Under the pieces are notes generated by a model. That model was not told the origin of the DNA. It searched no databases and saw nothing but the letters and a program-made list of their open reading frames with translations. This document shows, one piece after another, positions 1-7,416 of a stretch of DNA of 64,000 nt (its first letter is position 1; each line of letters starts with the position of its first letter). This DNA comes from JALNZF01 sp964447405 (lineage in GTDB: Bacteria > Nitrospirota > UBA9217): positions 186,001-250,000 of the forward strand of contig CAYUSP010000004.1 in assembly GCA_964447405.1 (NCBI GenBank). The letters run 5' to 3'. The position numbers and the translations under genes are program-made.

Positions 1-1228
1 CCGTGGGGCAGACCTGGCCGCAGAGCGTGCACCGGTATTCGCAGTAACCGATGCGGGGAACAAGCATTGGCGACCAGATGCCCTCCGCACCCGCTTCGAG
101 CATCGTGGGCTGAAGTCCGTTCGTGGTGCAAACCTTCATGCACTCTCCGCACTTTACGCACCGCTTCAGGAACTCTTTTTCCTCAAGTGATCCCGGCGGC
201 CTGATGAGACCCGGGTCCTGTGCGTTCGTCCGGTTAAGCGGAGTGATCCGGAGCAGCGGAACGGTGATGATCCCGCCGGCCATGGAGGTGATGATGCGCC
301 TCCTGCCAAGGTCCATGGTATACGCAGCTTTCCTGTCGCCGAATCCGAAGTGAACAGCGTTCTGTGGGCACACATCATCGCAGTTCCAGCAGTACAGGCA
401 TTCCGTATCTTTCCATTGTTCTTTTTGGTCAGGCGCCGCATTCCCCTGACATACCCGCGCGCAGGCGCCGCACTCAGTACAATCCTCACTCACTGAACGT
501 TTCAGGAGCGAAAAACGCGAGAATAATCCGAGCAGGGCGCCGAGCGGGCAGAGATATTTGCACCAGAACCGCTTTTCCACTAGATTAAGACCAAGAATGA
601 TGAAGAAGAGAGAGCCAATGAAGAGGTTCTGGTTGTAGAAGGATTGTTCGAATGACAGAACGGACTTCTTGAGCAGCAGATACACGGGCTCCGAGACCGC
701 AGATAAGCCGACCGGATTCGCGGAATACACGGTATCAAACGCGGAGCGTACACCATAGTTGAACAGCGGGTAAACACTGATGGAAAAAGATCGGATCAGG
801 AGCGAGAGCGGATCCATGATTCCGACCGGCTGAAGGGTAAAGACCGCTGATATGATCATGCCCGTCAGAATATAGTACTTGATCCGGTACCATCCCCTGC
901 CCTTATGAGCAGAAGCCTTTTTCCTGATCGAGCCCACGAGATTGTTCAACGTGCCGAGCGGGCACGCCCATCCGCAGAATACCCTGCCGAACAGGACCGT
1001 GATGACGATGGTGATGAGGGAAAGATAGAAAGCCTTGGCTGCGGCATGGGCGGATAGAAGTGTTGATATCAGAATGAGCGGATCGAAATCAAGGAACAGG
1101 CGCACCGGGTACCCGAGCTCGTCATTCCCCTTGGACTCCGTCTGGATGAACAGGAAGAGGAAGAGGAGAAGAAAGAGGCCCTGGATGGCTCTGCGAATGT
1201 TTTGGACGGTAAGAATACTCACACGCAT
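1..1228 (-). CDS. NapH/NapG-like membrane polyferredoxin (3' end outside window)
   Basis: Open from an ATG at 1228 to the window edge (409 codons seen, no stop). Residues 10-30, 65-80, 115-133 and 200-217 are hydrophobic. The cytoplasmic motifs FCGWACPLG (84-92) and FWCKYLCPLG (221-230) are the paired cysteine motifs of the NapH/NosR/RdxA quinol-oxidising family. These are followed by ferredoxin cysteine clusters at about 250-260 and 277-287, and by further clusters at 357-367 and 396-407, resembling a fused NapG/MauM-type module. By family it passes electrons between the quinone pool and periplasmic or cytoplasmic acceptors; the partner is not visible here. It lies 55 bp downstream of the GH57 gene and may be cotranscribed with it. 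Confidence 0.85.
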   Translation of the reverse strand, partial: MRVSILTVQNIRRAIQGLFLLLFLFLFIQTESKGNDELGYPVRLFLDFDPLILISTLLSAHAAAKAFYLSLITIVITVLFGRVFCGWACPLGTLNNLVGSIRKKASAHKGRGWYRIKYYILTGMIISAVFTLQPVGIMDPLSLLIRSFSISVYPLFNYGVRSAFDTVYSANPVGLSAVSEPVYLLLKKSVLSFEQSFYNQNLFIGSLFFIILGLNLVEKRFWCKYLCPLGALLGLFSRFSLLKRSVSEDCTECGACARVCQGNAAPDQKEQWKDTECLYCWNCDDVCPQNAVHFGFGDRKAAYTMDLGRRRIITSMAGGIITVPLLRITPLNRTNAQDPGLIRPPGSLEEKEFLKRCVKCGECMKVCTTNGLQPTMLEAGAEGIWSPMLVPRIGYCEYRCTLCGQVCPT

Positions 1229-1283
1229 CACTTATCCGCTTCGGAATGAAATACTGCATCATTTTCAAAACGCTCGCGTAACG

Positions 1284-3488
1284 CTACACCTGCCACATTG
1301 TGGCCTCGAAGTCATCGGTGGGGACCTTGAACTGAATGTAGCCCCGGTAGGGCCACTTTTCCACTTCCGAACCCAACCGCTCCACGGTGATGAATATCTG
1401 GATATCGTCGTTTGATTTGACGCCCAGCAGTTCGAAGGGTACGGCAACCTCGATGATTTCATTTGCGGCAACCGTATTGATTGTCGCGATCTGGGCCCGG
1501 GCTCCGCTTCCGTTGCGCGACAACGCAGCTGCCACACGCCGTTCGCGCGGCATTACGCGTATTTCCAGGTCCAATCCCTTGGGATTCAGAAAATTGACAA
1601 AAAACGCGAGGTCCTCGACTTTTTCATCCTTGAGGCTGCTGCTCGGATCAAGCCGCACGAACATGTTCTTGAGGTCGAATCCGTAATAAATATGCGTGAC
1701 GATGGAGGCGCTGCGATGCATGGCTCCGCCGCCCTGGCTCACGTCGTAGAAACCCGCCGGCAGCCACTCAAAATAATTCGTTACCTGTCCATCGATGATC
1801 GGTGAAATGAACGCGGTGAGATCCACGGTCGGGAGCGCCTGACGGTCCTCGCGAAGAATGGAGATCTGCAGCTCGTCCGGAATGTCGAGCCCCAGAATGC
1901 GGTAGACGTTCATCAGATGATTCCTGAAAAGAAAATCGAACTCCTCGTCGTTCTCCGAATAGTGGTCGTCCCCGTACCACCAGCACCAGTCGCTGCCTTC
2001 GGCGATGTAGATCTCCTCCCAGGCCTGCGCGAGCTTGTCCGCGTCCCCGCATCCGGCGGCGTTATCCACAAGGGACTGGCGCGTCAGCGACAGCAGGTCC
2101 CAGGCGCGGTTGTCCTCCTCGTGCCCGATCCAGATGCGGTAGTTCGAGTTGATCCATGAGCCTGCGTGCAGTTTTTCGATGGATGTCTGAGCCGGATGCT
2201 TATCCAGGAACTCTCCGACTGTAACGCACCGGAGGCCCTGCTCTCCGCTCAGCCGTTCATACAGATACAGGAAAAAATCCCTGCCATCGTTCTGATAGTA
2301 TTCCCACGCATTCTCGCCGTCGAGAATGATGGAAATGAGCCGGGGGCCGGAGGAGATCCCTTTTCGTATGCGGTGCAGCCTGTCAATGAGGTCATGCACC
2401 GCGTTTTTGTAATCCCATTTTGAGTACACAAAACCCACGAGATCGGAGAGCGTATGGTCGCGGAATACAACGGAAAGCCGGTCATCCCCTTTTCCCGCGA
2501 GATAAGGCTGATACAGCACATCGGGATTTTTCATGACTCCCGCGAAATCGCGGTCGATATGGATGCCGAGCGACCGGGCAAGCACACCCTCGTCCGTGCC
2601 GATCCACTTGATGCCCGCGTTGGCGATGAGCGGGATGATCTCCTCGGCCACCGACCCTTCGGAGGGCCACATACCCGAGGGCTTCGATCCAAAAAGCTTC
2701 TCATGGTAAACCATGGCCCGCTCGATCTGCACCTTGGCGTCCTCGGGGTGCGCGAAGCGGTTGAATGGAAGATGAATGCCGGGTTCGGCGACCTTGGCCA
2801 GGTCTGTATCGTACAGCAGGGGAAGGATCGGATGGTAGAACGGAGTGGTCGTAAGCTCAATCCTGCCGAGTCCTGCCATCCGCTTGTACTCGGGGATGAT
2901 CAGCGCCATGACCTCGCGCTGCTTCTGCACCAGCAGCACTTTTTCATTCTCGGTGAAACCCGATCCCTTCTGGATCATGCCTTTGAGAAAGGGATCATTA
3001 ACCTTGAAGAGCGGATCGAACCACGTGAGGTTGAACCAGACCTGCAGGTCCAGGTAATCCTGGGTCGTATAGTACCGGGTGGCGTTCCGCAGATCGTTCG
3101 GGGAAACGCTGTAACCCCTCCGGTCAAGCAGCTGCCAATAACCGGGGTAGGGCTTGATCATCGTATCCCAGTTCGCCATGAAGGAGTTCTTGAGCAGAAA
3201 GAGCTTGTCCGCATTATCCAGCTCAGCAGCGGGTTTGAGCGTCAACGTGAGAAATTTATCCGTTGCCTCGTTCTCAACATAATCCTGTATCTGCTTCAGG
3301 AGGGACGGGACAAGATTGAAGGTTTGGTGAACATCAGGAAAATCTGAAAGCAGTGCCGGCATGTCATAGTAGTCCTTGATGCCGTGCATTCTGACCCAGG
3401 GCAGGATGTAGGAGCCTGTAATGTCGTCCTTGTAATAGGGCTGGTGCATGTGCCAGACAAAGGCTATATAAAGTGGATGGTCGGACAT
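1284..3488 (-). CDS. Glycoside hydrolase family 57 (alpha-amylase/glucanotransferase type)
   Basis: A 734-residue protein. The N-terminus carries the GH57 region-1 motif HMHQP (13-17). Region 2 is ELTTTPFYHP (211-220). The candidate nucleophile Glu277 sits in GMWPSEGSV, and the region-4 motif LDGENAWE (389-396) supplies the second carboxylate, Asp390. A long C-terminal beta-rich part (about 560-734) follows the catalytic barrel. GH57 enzymes act on alpha-glucans such as glycogen, as amylases, pullulanases, branching enzymes or 4-alpha-glucanotransferases; the exact activity cannot be read from sequence. There is no signal peptide, so it is probably cytoplasmic and acts on storage glucan. Confidence 0.92.
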   Translation of the reverse strand: MSDHPLYIAFVWHMHQPYYKDDITGSYILPWVRMHGIKDYYDMPALLSDFPDVHQTFNLVPSLLKQIQDYVENEATDKFLTLTLKPAAELDNADKLFLLKNSFMANWDTMIKPYPGYWQLLDRRGYSVSPNDLRNATRYYTTQDYLDLQVWFNLTWFDPLFKVNDPFLKGMIQKGSGFTENEKVLLVQKQREVMALIIPEYKRMAGLGRIELTTTPFYHPILPLLYDTDLAKVAEPGIHLPFNRFAHPEDAKVQIERAMVYHEKLFGSKPSGMWPSEGSVAEEIIPLIANAGIKWIGTDEGVLARSLGIHIDRDFAGVMKNPDVLYQPYLAGKGDDRLSVVFRDHTLSDLVGFVYSKWDYKNAVHDLIDRLHRIRKGISSGPRLISIILDGENAWEYYQNDGRDFFLYLYERLSGEQGLRCVTVGEFLDKHPAQTSIEKLHAGSWINSNYRIWIGHEEDNRAWDLLSLTRQSLVDNAAGCGDADKLAQAWEEIYIAEGSDWCWWYGDDHYSENDEEFDFLFRNHLMNVYRILGLDIPDELQISILREDRQALPTVDLTAFISPIIDGQVTNYFEWLPAGFYDVSQGGGAMHRSASIVTHIYYGFDLKNMFVRLDPSSSLKDEKVEDLAFFVNFLNPKGLDLEIRVMPRERRVAAALSRNGSGARAQIATINTVAANEIIEVAVPFELLGVKSNDDIQIFITVERLGSEVEKWPYRGYIQFKVPTDDFEATMWQV

Positions 3489-3630
3489 AGGCTGGGAGAA
3501 GGGCGTTACTCCGTGCTTTCTATCTGGCTGGTTGTCTCTGCGTTAGGCGATCATTCCGCGATAATCACGATACGACACTGAAACGGTAGACGGACCACAT
3601 GCAAAACATCCGGAGCCGTCTGAAGCTTAC

Positions 3631-3963
3631 CTAATCAAGCTTATCGTTATAATAGTACACTATCTCCCCGGGGCGTGCAAGCCCCAGTTTATCACGGGCT
3701 ATGCGTTCCATATGCGCGGTATCGCTCCTGAGCGAGTGCACTTCACGCCGCAGCCTGCTATTATCATTTTTTAACCGGGCAAGGTCCGCGTTGAGGGCGG
3801 TATACTGCGCCTTCATCCGAAAATATTTTACCAGACCCATCTCTCCCAGCACGAAGGTCGTGAGAAAATAGAGCACAACCAGAATGGAGGCGGCTATGGA
3901 GAGTTTTTTCCTGCCTCCGGCCCACGGGCGCCGCTCCGTCTTGACGTAATTCCGTTTGTACAT
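3631..3963 (-). CDS. ftsB: Septum formation initiator, FtsB/DivIC family
   Basis: A 110-residue bitopic protein: short basic N-terminus, one membrane segment (about 22-45), then a periplasmic coiled coil (about 48-85) ending in the family signature around RIARDKLGLARPGEIVYY. FtsB/DivIC proteins join FtsL and FtsQ in the divisome and stabilise them through this coiled coil. Length and topology fit the family exactly. It is separated from the upstream microprotein gene by a strong terminator at 4031-4062, so it probably has its own promoter. The gene symbol is assigned by family and not by synteny, since ftsL and ftsQ are not adjacent. Confidence 0.82.
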   Translation of the reverse strand: MYKRNYVKTERRPWAGGRKKLSIAASILVVLYFLTTFVLGEMGLVKYFRMKAQYTALNADLARLKNDNSRLRREVHSLRSDTAHMERIARDKLGLARPGEIVYYYNDKLD

Positions 3964-4030
3964 GATTGTCGTGGTCGCTTCCCGGGCACTGGTGATTACC
4001 GGGGAATACCATGCCTGATGGTAATCAATG

Positions 4031-4062
4031 GAAAAACAAAACCACGAAGGTTAGCTTCGTGG
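4031..4062 (-). terminator. Rho-independent terminator after 18-aa microprotein
   Basis: Read on the minus strand: an 8-bp stem CCACGAAG/CTTCGTGG with a short loop, followed directly by a T-rich run (TTTTGTTTTT). It ends the transcript of the microprotein gene at 4110-4166. Confidence 0.8.
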
Positions 4063-4109
4063 CGGAGATTCAATTCAGTAAATGTGAACGGTTGTATCAT
4101 ATCACATAT

Positions 4110-4166
4110 TTATTTCTTTTTTGTGGTCTTTTTTGCCTTCTTCGCCGGGGCTTTCTTCGTTGCCAT
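4110..4166 (-). CDS. 18-aa Lys/Ala/Thr-rich microprotein
   Basis: Encodes MATKKAPAKKAKKTTKKK. A good ribosome binding site (AAAGGCGGTG) lies just upstream of the ATG and a strong terminator just downstream, so the reading frame has both expected signals. The composition resembles the C-terminal tails of histone H1-like and HU-like bacterial DNA-binding proteins, but there is no globular part. It is paralogous in style to the 20-aa gene at 4325-4387. The function is unknown; nucleic-acid binding or charge neutralisation is only a guess from the charge. Confidence 0.55.
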   Translation of the reverse strand: MATKKAPAKKAKKTTKKK

Positions 4167-4270
4167 GTTGACATCACCGCCTTTCATGAGAGAGAGTGGA
4201 TATCAATGGATCGTGAAAACCTGGTGTTCATGAGTGATAACGTATAAATGCCTGCTGATCAATGAAATAC

Positions 4271-4294
4271 ACCGGGGGCTTTGACGCCCCCGGT
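4271..4294 (-). terminator. Hairpin terminator after 20-aa microprotein
   Basis: Perfect 9-bp stem ACCGGGGGC/GCCCCCGGT with a 6-nt loop, 30 nt beyond the stop of the 4325-4387 gene. The following sequence is only moderately T-rich (GTATTTCATT on the minus strand), so termination may be partial. Confidence 0.6.
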
Positions 4295-4324
4295 GGTCCC
4301 ACTCCGGGGACTGCACAATAATAA

Positions 4325-4387
4325 CTACTTCTTCTTGGTTGCTTTCTTCTTGGTTGCTTTCTTCGCGGCTTTCTTCTTGGCTGCCAT
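4325..4387 (-). CDS. 20-aa Lys/Ala/Thr-rich microprotein
   Basis: Encodes MAAKKKAAKKATKKKATKKK, with an internal KKATKKKATKKK repeat. The ATG is preceded by AGGGGGTGG at about 8 nt, a strong Shine-Dalgarno sequence, and the gene is followed by a hairpin at 4271-4294. It starts 45 bp after the HEPN gene stop and could be cotranscribed with that operon. The sequence resembles histone H1-like tails. Two such genes in tandem, each with its own translation signal and terminator, argue that the products are made. Confidence 0.55.
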   Translation of the reverse strand: MAAKKKAAKKATKKKATKKK

Positions 4388-4431
4388 AATTTGTCCACCC
4401 CCTTTCGGCGTACCGCATAAAACCAGCGGCG

Positions 4432-4917
4432 TTATCTTGAAACAAGCTGAGGTACATCATTCAGCAGGGACATCTGGGAGTACTTTTCGCGAATTCTGCC
4501 ATTTACAAGCACGGTGAATTCCTGGGCATCCTTGACCGCCTGACCAGCCTCATATTTTGATATTATCCTGCCTGCATCATCCACGAAGCTCTGATACTTT
4601 CTTCTCATTCGGTCAAACTTGTTAATGAGACTCTTATACTGCTCTCCGAGAATCACACCCGCTACGGTTATTACAGTCTTCTGCGCATCCCTGCCCCGTA
4701 CACCCTTGGGTCTGAATCCCTCAGAAAGGATGAGTGCGCGTGCTGAGCGCGCCATGGCATGGTAGGCCGCCACAAAAGCCCATTCCTCGTCCTTGTCCCG
4801 CAGAAGCTCGCTCGTTGCAAGATCGCGTTCCGCCCGGGTCACGAGGGCAATGACCTCGGATATGTCCGCAGCCCGCTCCTCAACCATGCCTGATTCTTTT
4901 AGTTCGCTATAGATCAT
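4432..4917 (-). CDS. HEPN-domain protein (partner of HTH-nucleotidyltransferase)
   Basis: A 161-residue all-helical protein with the HEPN core around WAFVAAYHAMARSARALILS (about 46-65). Its start overlaps the stop of the upstream HTH-nucleotidyltransferase gene by 11 bp, the usual MNT-HEPN arrangement. In toxin-type HEPN proteins an R-x4-6-H motif forms the RNase site. Here the only histidine is in the YHAM segment and no R-x4-6-H can be found, so RNase activity is doubtful. It may instead be a structural or regulatory subunit of the pair. Confidence 0.75.
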   Translation of the reverse strand: MIYSELKESGMVEERAADISEVIALVTRAERDLATSELLRDKDEEWAFVAAYHAMARSARALILSEGFRPKGVRGRDAQKTVITVAGVILGEQYKSLINKFDRMRRKYQSFVDDAGRIISKYEAGQAVKDAQEFTVLVNGRIREKYSQMSLLNDVPQLVSR

Positions 4918-5473
4918 CTTCCTTACCGACCAGAAAAATCCTTTTGCCTTTCAGCAGTTCTCGAATAAACGGGTCTTTGGAATCTTTTCTTTTCCGATAT
5001 TCCTGCTCGTCAAACACCAGATAGTCTATATCCCGCTTCAGCTTTTCCTCAAGGCCCATGACCATATCATTCAATTCGGTGATATTCGCCGGCCCGATCA
5101 CCATGAGGTTTACGTTGCTCTCCTCTTTTTCCGAGCCCCTTGCATAGGAACCATAGATGAATGCAGCCTTAACCCCTTTCAACCGCGAGAGCGATGCCTT
5201 CATGGCGCCCTGCACTCCCGTTGTTTTAAAGATCAGTCCTTTCATCTCCGCGAATACCGGGGAACTTCTGTTCGCGAAATAGTACTTTTGAACACCCCGC
5301 TTCTCTTTAGCGAGAAGCCCGATCTTGACCAGATTATCCAGTTCCCTTTTTATGCCTGCGGCATCCTTGCCTATGTGGCGGGCAATTTCCCTCAAGTAGA
5401 ACCGGTCATCCGGATTGTTAAAGAACAGGCCCAAAAGCTCGGCTCTTGTCGAGGAGAAGAGTTTTGTCAGCAC
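4907..5473 (-). CDS. Winged-helix regulator fused to MNT-type nucleotidyltransferase domain
   Basis: A 188-residue protein. The GTG start at 5473 is chosen because AAGGAG lies 7 nt upstream and the promoter is immediately before it. Residues 1-75 form an ArsR-like winged helix (FYLREIARHIGKDAAGIKRE). Residues 95-188 form a minimal nucleotidyltransferase with GSYARGS. The catalytic D-x-D that should follow the GS motif after ten residues reads N-V-N here, while the third acidic position (DIDYLVF) is kept. The domain is therefore probably catalytically impaired. Its gene overlaps that of the HEPN partner. The fused HTH suggests autoregulation. Confidence 0.75.
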   Translation of the reverse strand: MLTKLFSSTRAELLGLFFNNPDDRFYLREIARHIGKDAAGIKRELDNLVKIGLLAKEKRGVQKYYFANRSSPVFAEMKGLIFKTTGVQGAMKASLSRLKGVKAAFIYGSYARGSEKEESNVNLMVIGPANITELNDMVMGLEEKLKRDIDYLVFDEQEYRKRKDSKDPFIRELLKGKRIFLVGKEDDL

Positions 5474-5494
5474 GTTTCGTTCTCCTTGTGGACA

Positions 5495-5529
5495 AATATA
5501 CAACAAGAGTGTATGTTTTGTCAACAAGA
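5495..5529 (-). promoter_or_regulatory. Promoter and direct repeats upstream of MNT-HEPN operon
   Basis: On the minus strand TTGACA (5519-5524) and TATATT (5495-5500) are separated by 18 bp. An 8-bp direct repeat CAACAAGA occurs at 5501-5508 and 5522-5529, exactly 21 bp (two helical turns) apart and overlapping the -35 and spacer. This is a plausible operator for the winged-helix protein encoded downstream. Confidence 0.55.
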
Positions 5530-6008
5530 AAGTTAAACAAATTATATATCGTGGTGTTAGACAATTTATCAACACAATAATATGCACTCGCAATAATTGG
5601 TGCTAACTATTATTGTTATTTCGCCAACAATCACAATAATACTTGTTCTCAACACCTCGAATCCCCATGCCGATTGCACGCTTCTGAGACTCAGCCCGAC
5701 AGTGCGAACACGGCCGTCACGAGGAGTACACTGTCTGCCGTTACCGCATGGATAAAGCACATTGCCGCTCTGACATAGAAAACCATGCCCAATCGACGTA
5801 CCGTTCAATAGCGGACCGGATCACTCCCTCATGACGCCTCTGTTCATGGTCCGCTCCTCTCTAATGCGTCCATAATTGTCCATCACCTACAACATCGACC
5901 CATGTCTGTCGCCCGGACATACGCATTTTTTCTTTCTCTCATGGCGCGGCTTATGGTATACTACGCTCCATTTCCTGTTGACAATAAGTCCTCAGCGTAG
6001 GAGCTCCC
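5530..6008. other. Intergenic region between divergent operons
   Basis: No convincing gene. The first part is AT-rich (promoter side of the MNT-HEPN operon). The last part carries the leader of the helicase gene, with TAGGAG 6 nt before the ATG at 6009. A 79-codon minus-strand frame at 5569-5808 has no ribosome binding site and no recognisable domain. Confidence 0.5.
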
Positions 6009-7295
6009 ATGAACTTTAATGAACTAGACATACCTTTCGGAGTCACGCAGGGAATCGAGTATGCGGGATTCACCGTGTGCACTCCCGTGCAGGAGGCGGT
6101 GATACCCCGGGCCTTGAGAGGCGAAGACATCGCGGCGCAGGCACAGACCGGCACGGGAAAGACAGCGGCCTTTCTCATCTCCCTCTTCACCCGCATGATC
6201 AGGAATCCGGCCGTTGATTCCGGAGACTCTCCCCAGGCACTGATCATCGCTCCCACGCGCGAACTTGCTGATCAGATCTTCCACGAAGCTGAGCGCATCG
6301 GCAAGTTCACCGGCTTTCGGCTCCTCGCGGTCTATGGCGGGATCGATTATCGCAAACAGATGGAAACCCTTCAGAACGGAGTTGATGTCCTGATCGGCAC
6401 GCCGGGCCGGCTCATCGACTACTACAAGCAGCACGTGTACAGCCTGAAAAAAACGCGCTACCTGATCATCGACGAAGCGGACCGGATGTTCGACATGGGC
6501 TTCATCGATGACATTCGCTTCATGCTCAAGAAGCTTCCGCCCTATACCAAACGGCAGTCCATGCTCTTCTCGGCCACCCTTTCGTACCGCGTCATGGAAC
6601 TGGCCTACGAGCATATGAACCTGCCGGAGAAAATTTCCATCACACCTGAAACCCTGACGGTCGAAAAGGTTGAGCAAGTGCTCTACCACGTGGGCAAGCA
6701 TGAAAAGATCCCCCTGCTGCTGGGCCTTCTGAAGCGTGAGGCGCCCGAGCGCGCGCTCATCTTCGTGAACACGCGCCGCGCCGCCGAGATGGTTGTGGAA
6801 CGCTTGAACCGGAACAGCTGGAAGACCCAGGCCATCACCGGAGAGATCGAGCAGAAGAAACGACTCAGAATCCTCGCGGATTTCAAGGCCGGTAACTTGG
6901 CGGTCCTCGTTGCCACCGACGTTGCCAGCCGCGGCATCGATGTCAAGGGCGTGACCCATGTATTCAACTTCGACCTGCCCCAGGATGCCGAGGACTATGT
7001 CCACCGCATCGGACGGACCGCCAGGGCTGGTGCAACCGGCAAGGCGATCAGCATGGCAGACGAAGAGTACGTCTATTCCCTCGAAGACATAGAAAAATAC
7101 ATCGGCCAGAAGATACCGGTGGAATGGGCCGAAGAAGGCATGTATCTCCGGGAGATCCGGCGTACGCAGGAGGAAAAACAACAACACGACCAGGAACGGC
7201 AGGCCCGCACCCCTTTTGGCCCCGGAGCTCGTCGTCCCGGCAGCGGTCCCGGCAACAGACGTCCGCAGAGAAAAACCGGCGTTCGCTCCTCATAG
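6009..7295 (+). CDS. DEAD-box RNA helicase, RhlB-like
   Basis: A 428-residue two-lobed RNA helicase with all family motifs: Q motif around 20-30, Walker A AQTGTGKT (45-52), PTRELA, TPGRLID, DEAD (about 155), SAT, and HRIGRTARAG in the second lobe. The segments around GGIDYRKQMETL, LIGTPGRLIDY and FSATLSYRVMEL are closest, from memory, to RhlB of gammaproteobacteria. The C-terminal 40 residues form a basic Arg/Gly/Pro tail typical of RNA-binding extensions. It probably remodels RNA in decay or ribosome assembly. It stands alone, with AGGAG six bases before the start. Confidence 0.93.
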   Translation: MNFNELDIPFGVTQGIEYAGFTVCTPVQEAVIPRALRGEDIAAQAQTGTGKTAAFLISLFTRMIRNPAVDSGDSPQALIIAPTRELADQIFHEAERIGKFTGFRLLAVYGGIDYRKQMETLQNGVDVLIGTPGRLIDYYKQHVYSLKKTRYLIIDEADRMFDMGFIDDIRFMLKKLPPYTKRQSMLFSATLSYRVMELAYEHMNLPEKISITPETLTVEKVEQVLYHVGKHEKIPLLLGLLKREAPERALIFVNTRRAAEMVVERLNRNSWKTQAITGEIEQKKRLRILADFKAGNLAVLVATDVASRGIDVKGVTHVFNFDLPQDAEDYVHRIGRTARAGATGKAISMADEEYVYSLEDIEKYIGQKIPVEWAEEGMYLREIRRTQEEKQQHDQERQARTPFGPGARRPGSGPGNRRPQRKTGVRSS

Positions 7296-7416
7296 AGCTC
7301 TACCAATGCTATACTACTATGGAAGACTGGAAAATGCAGCACAGCAGCCGGTCCTTGATATTGCATTACCTCAGCCATGCCGCTAATGCGCAAATCGGAG
7401 TCGAGGAGGTATTATA

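Noticed and set aside
2454..3347. Long plus-strand frame opposite the GH57 gene
   Set aside because: It lies wholly inside a well-supported gene on the other strand, has no domain and no ribosome binding site.
5569..5808. 79-codon minus-strand frame
   Set aside because: No Shine-Dalgarno site, no domain, lies in the promoter zone of two divergent operons.
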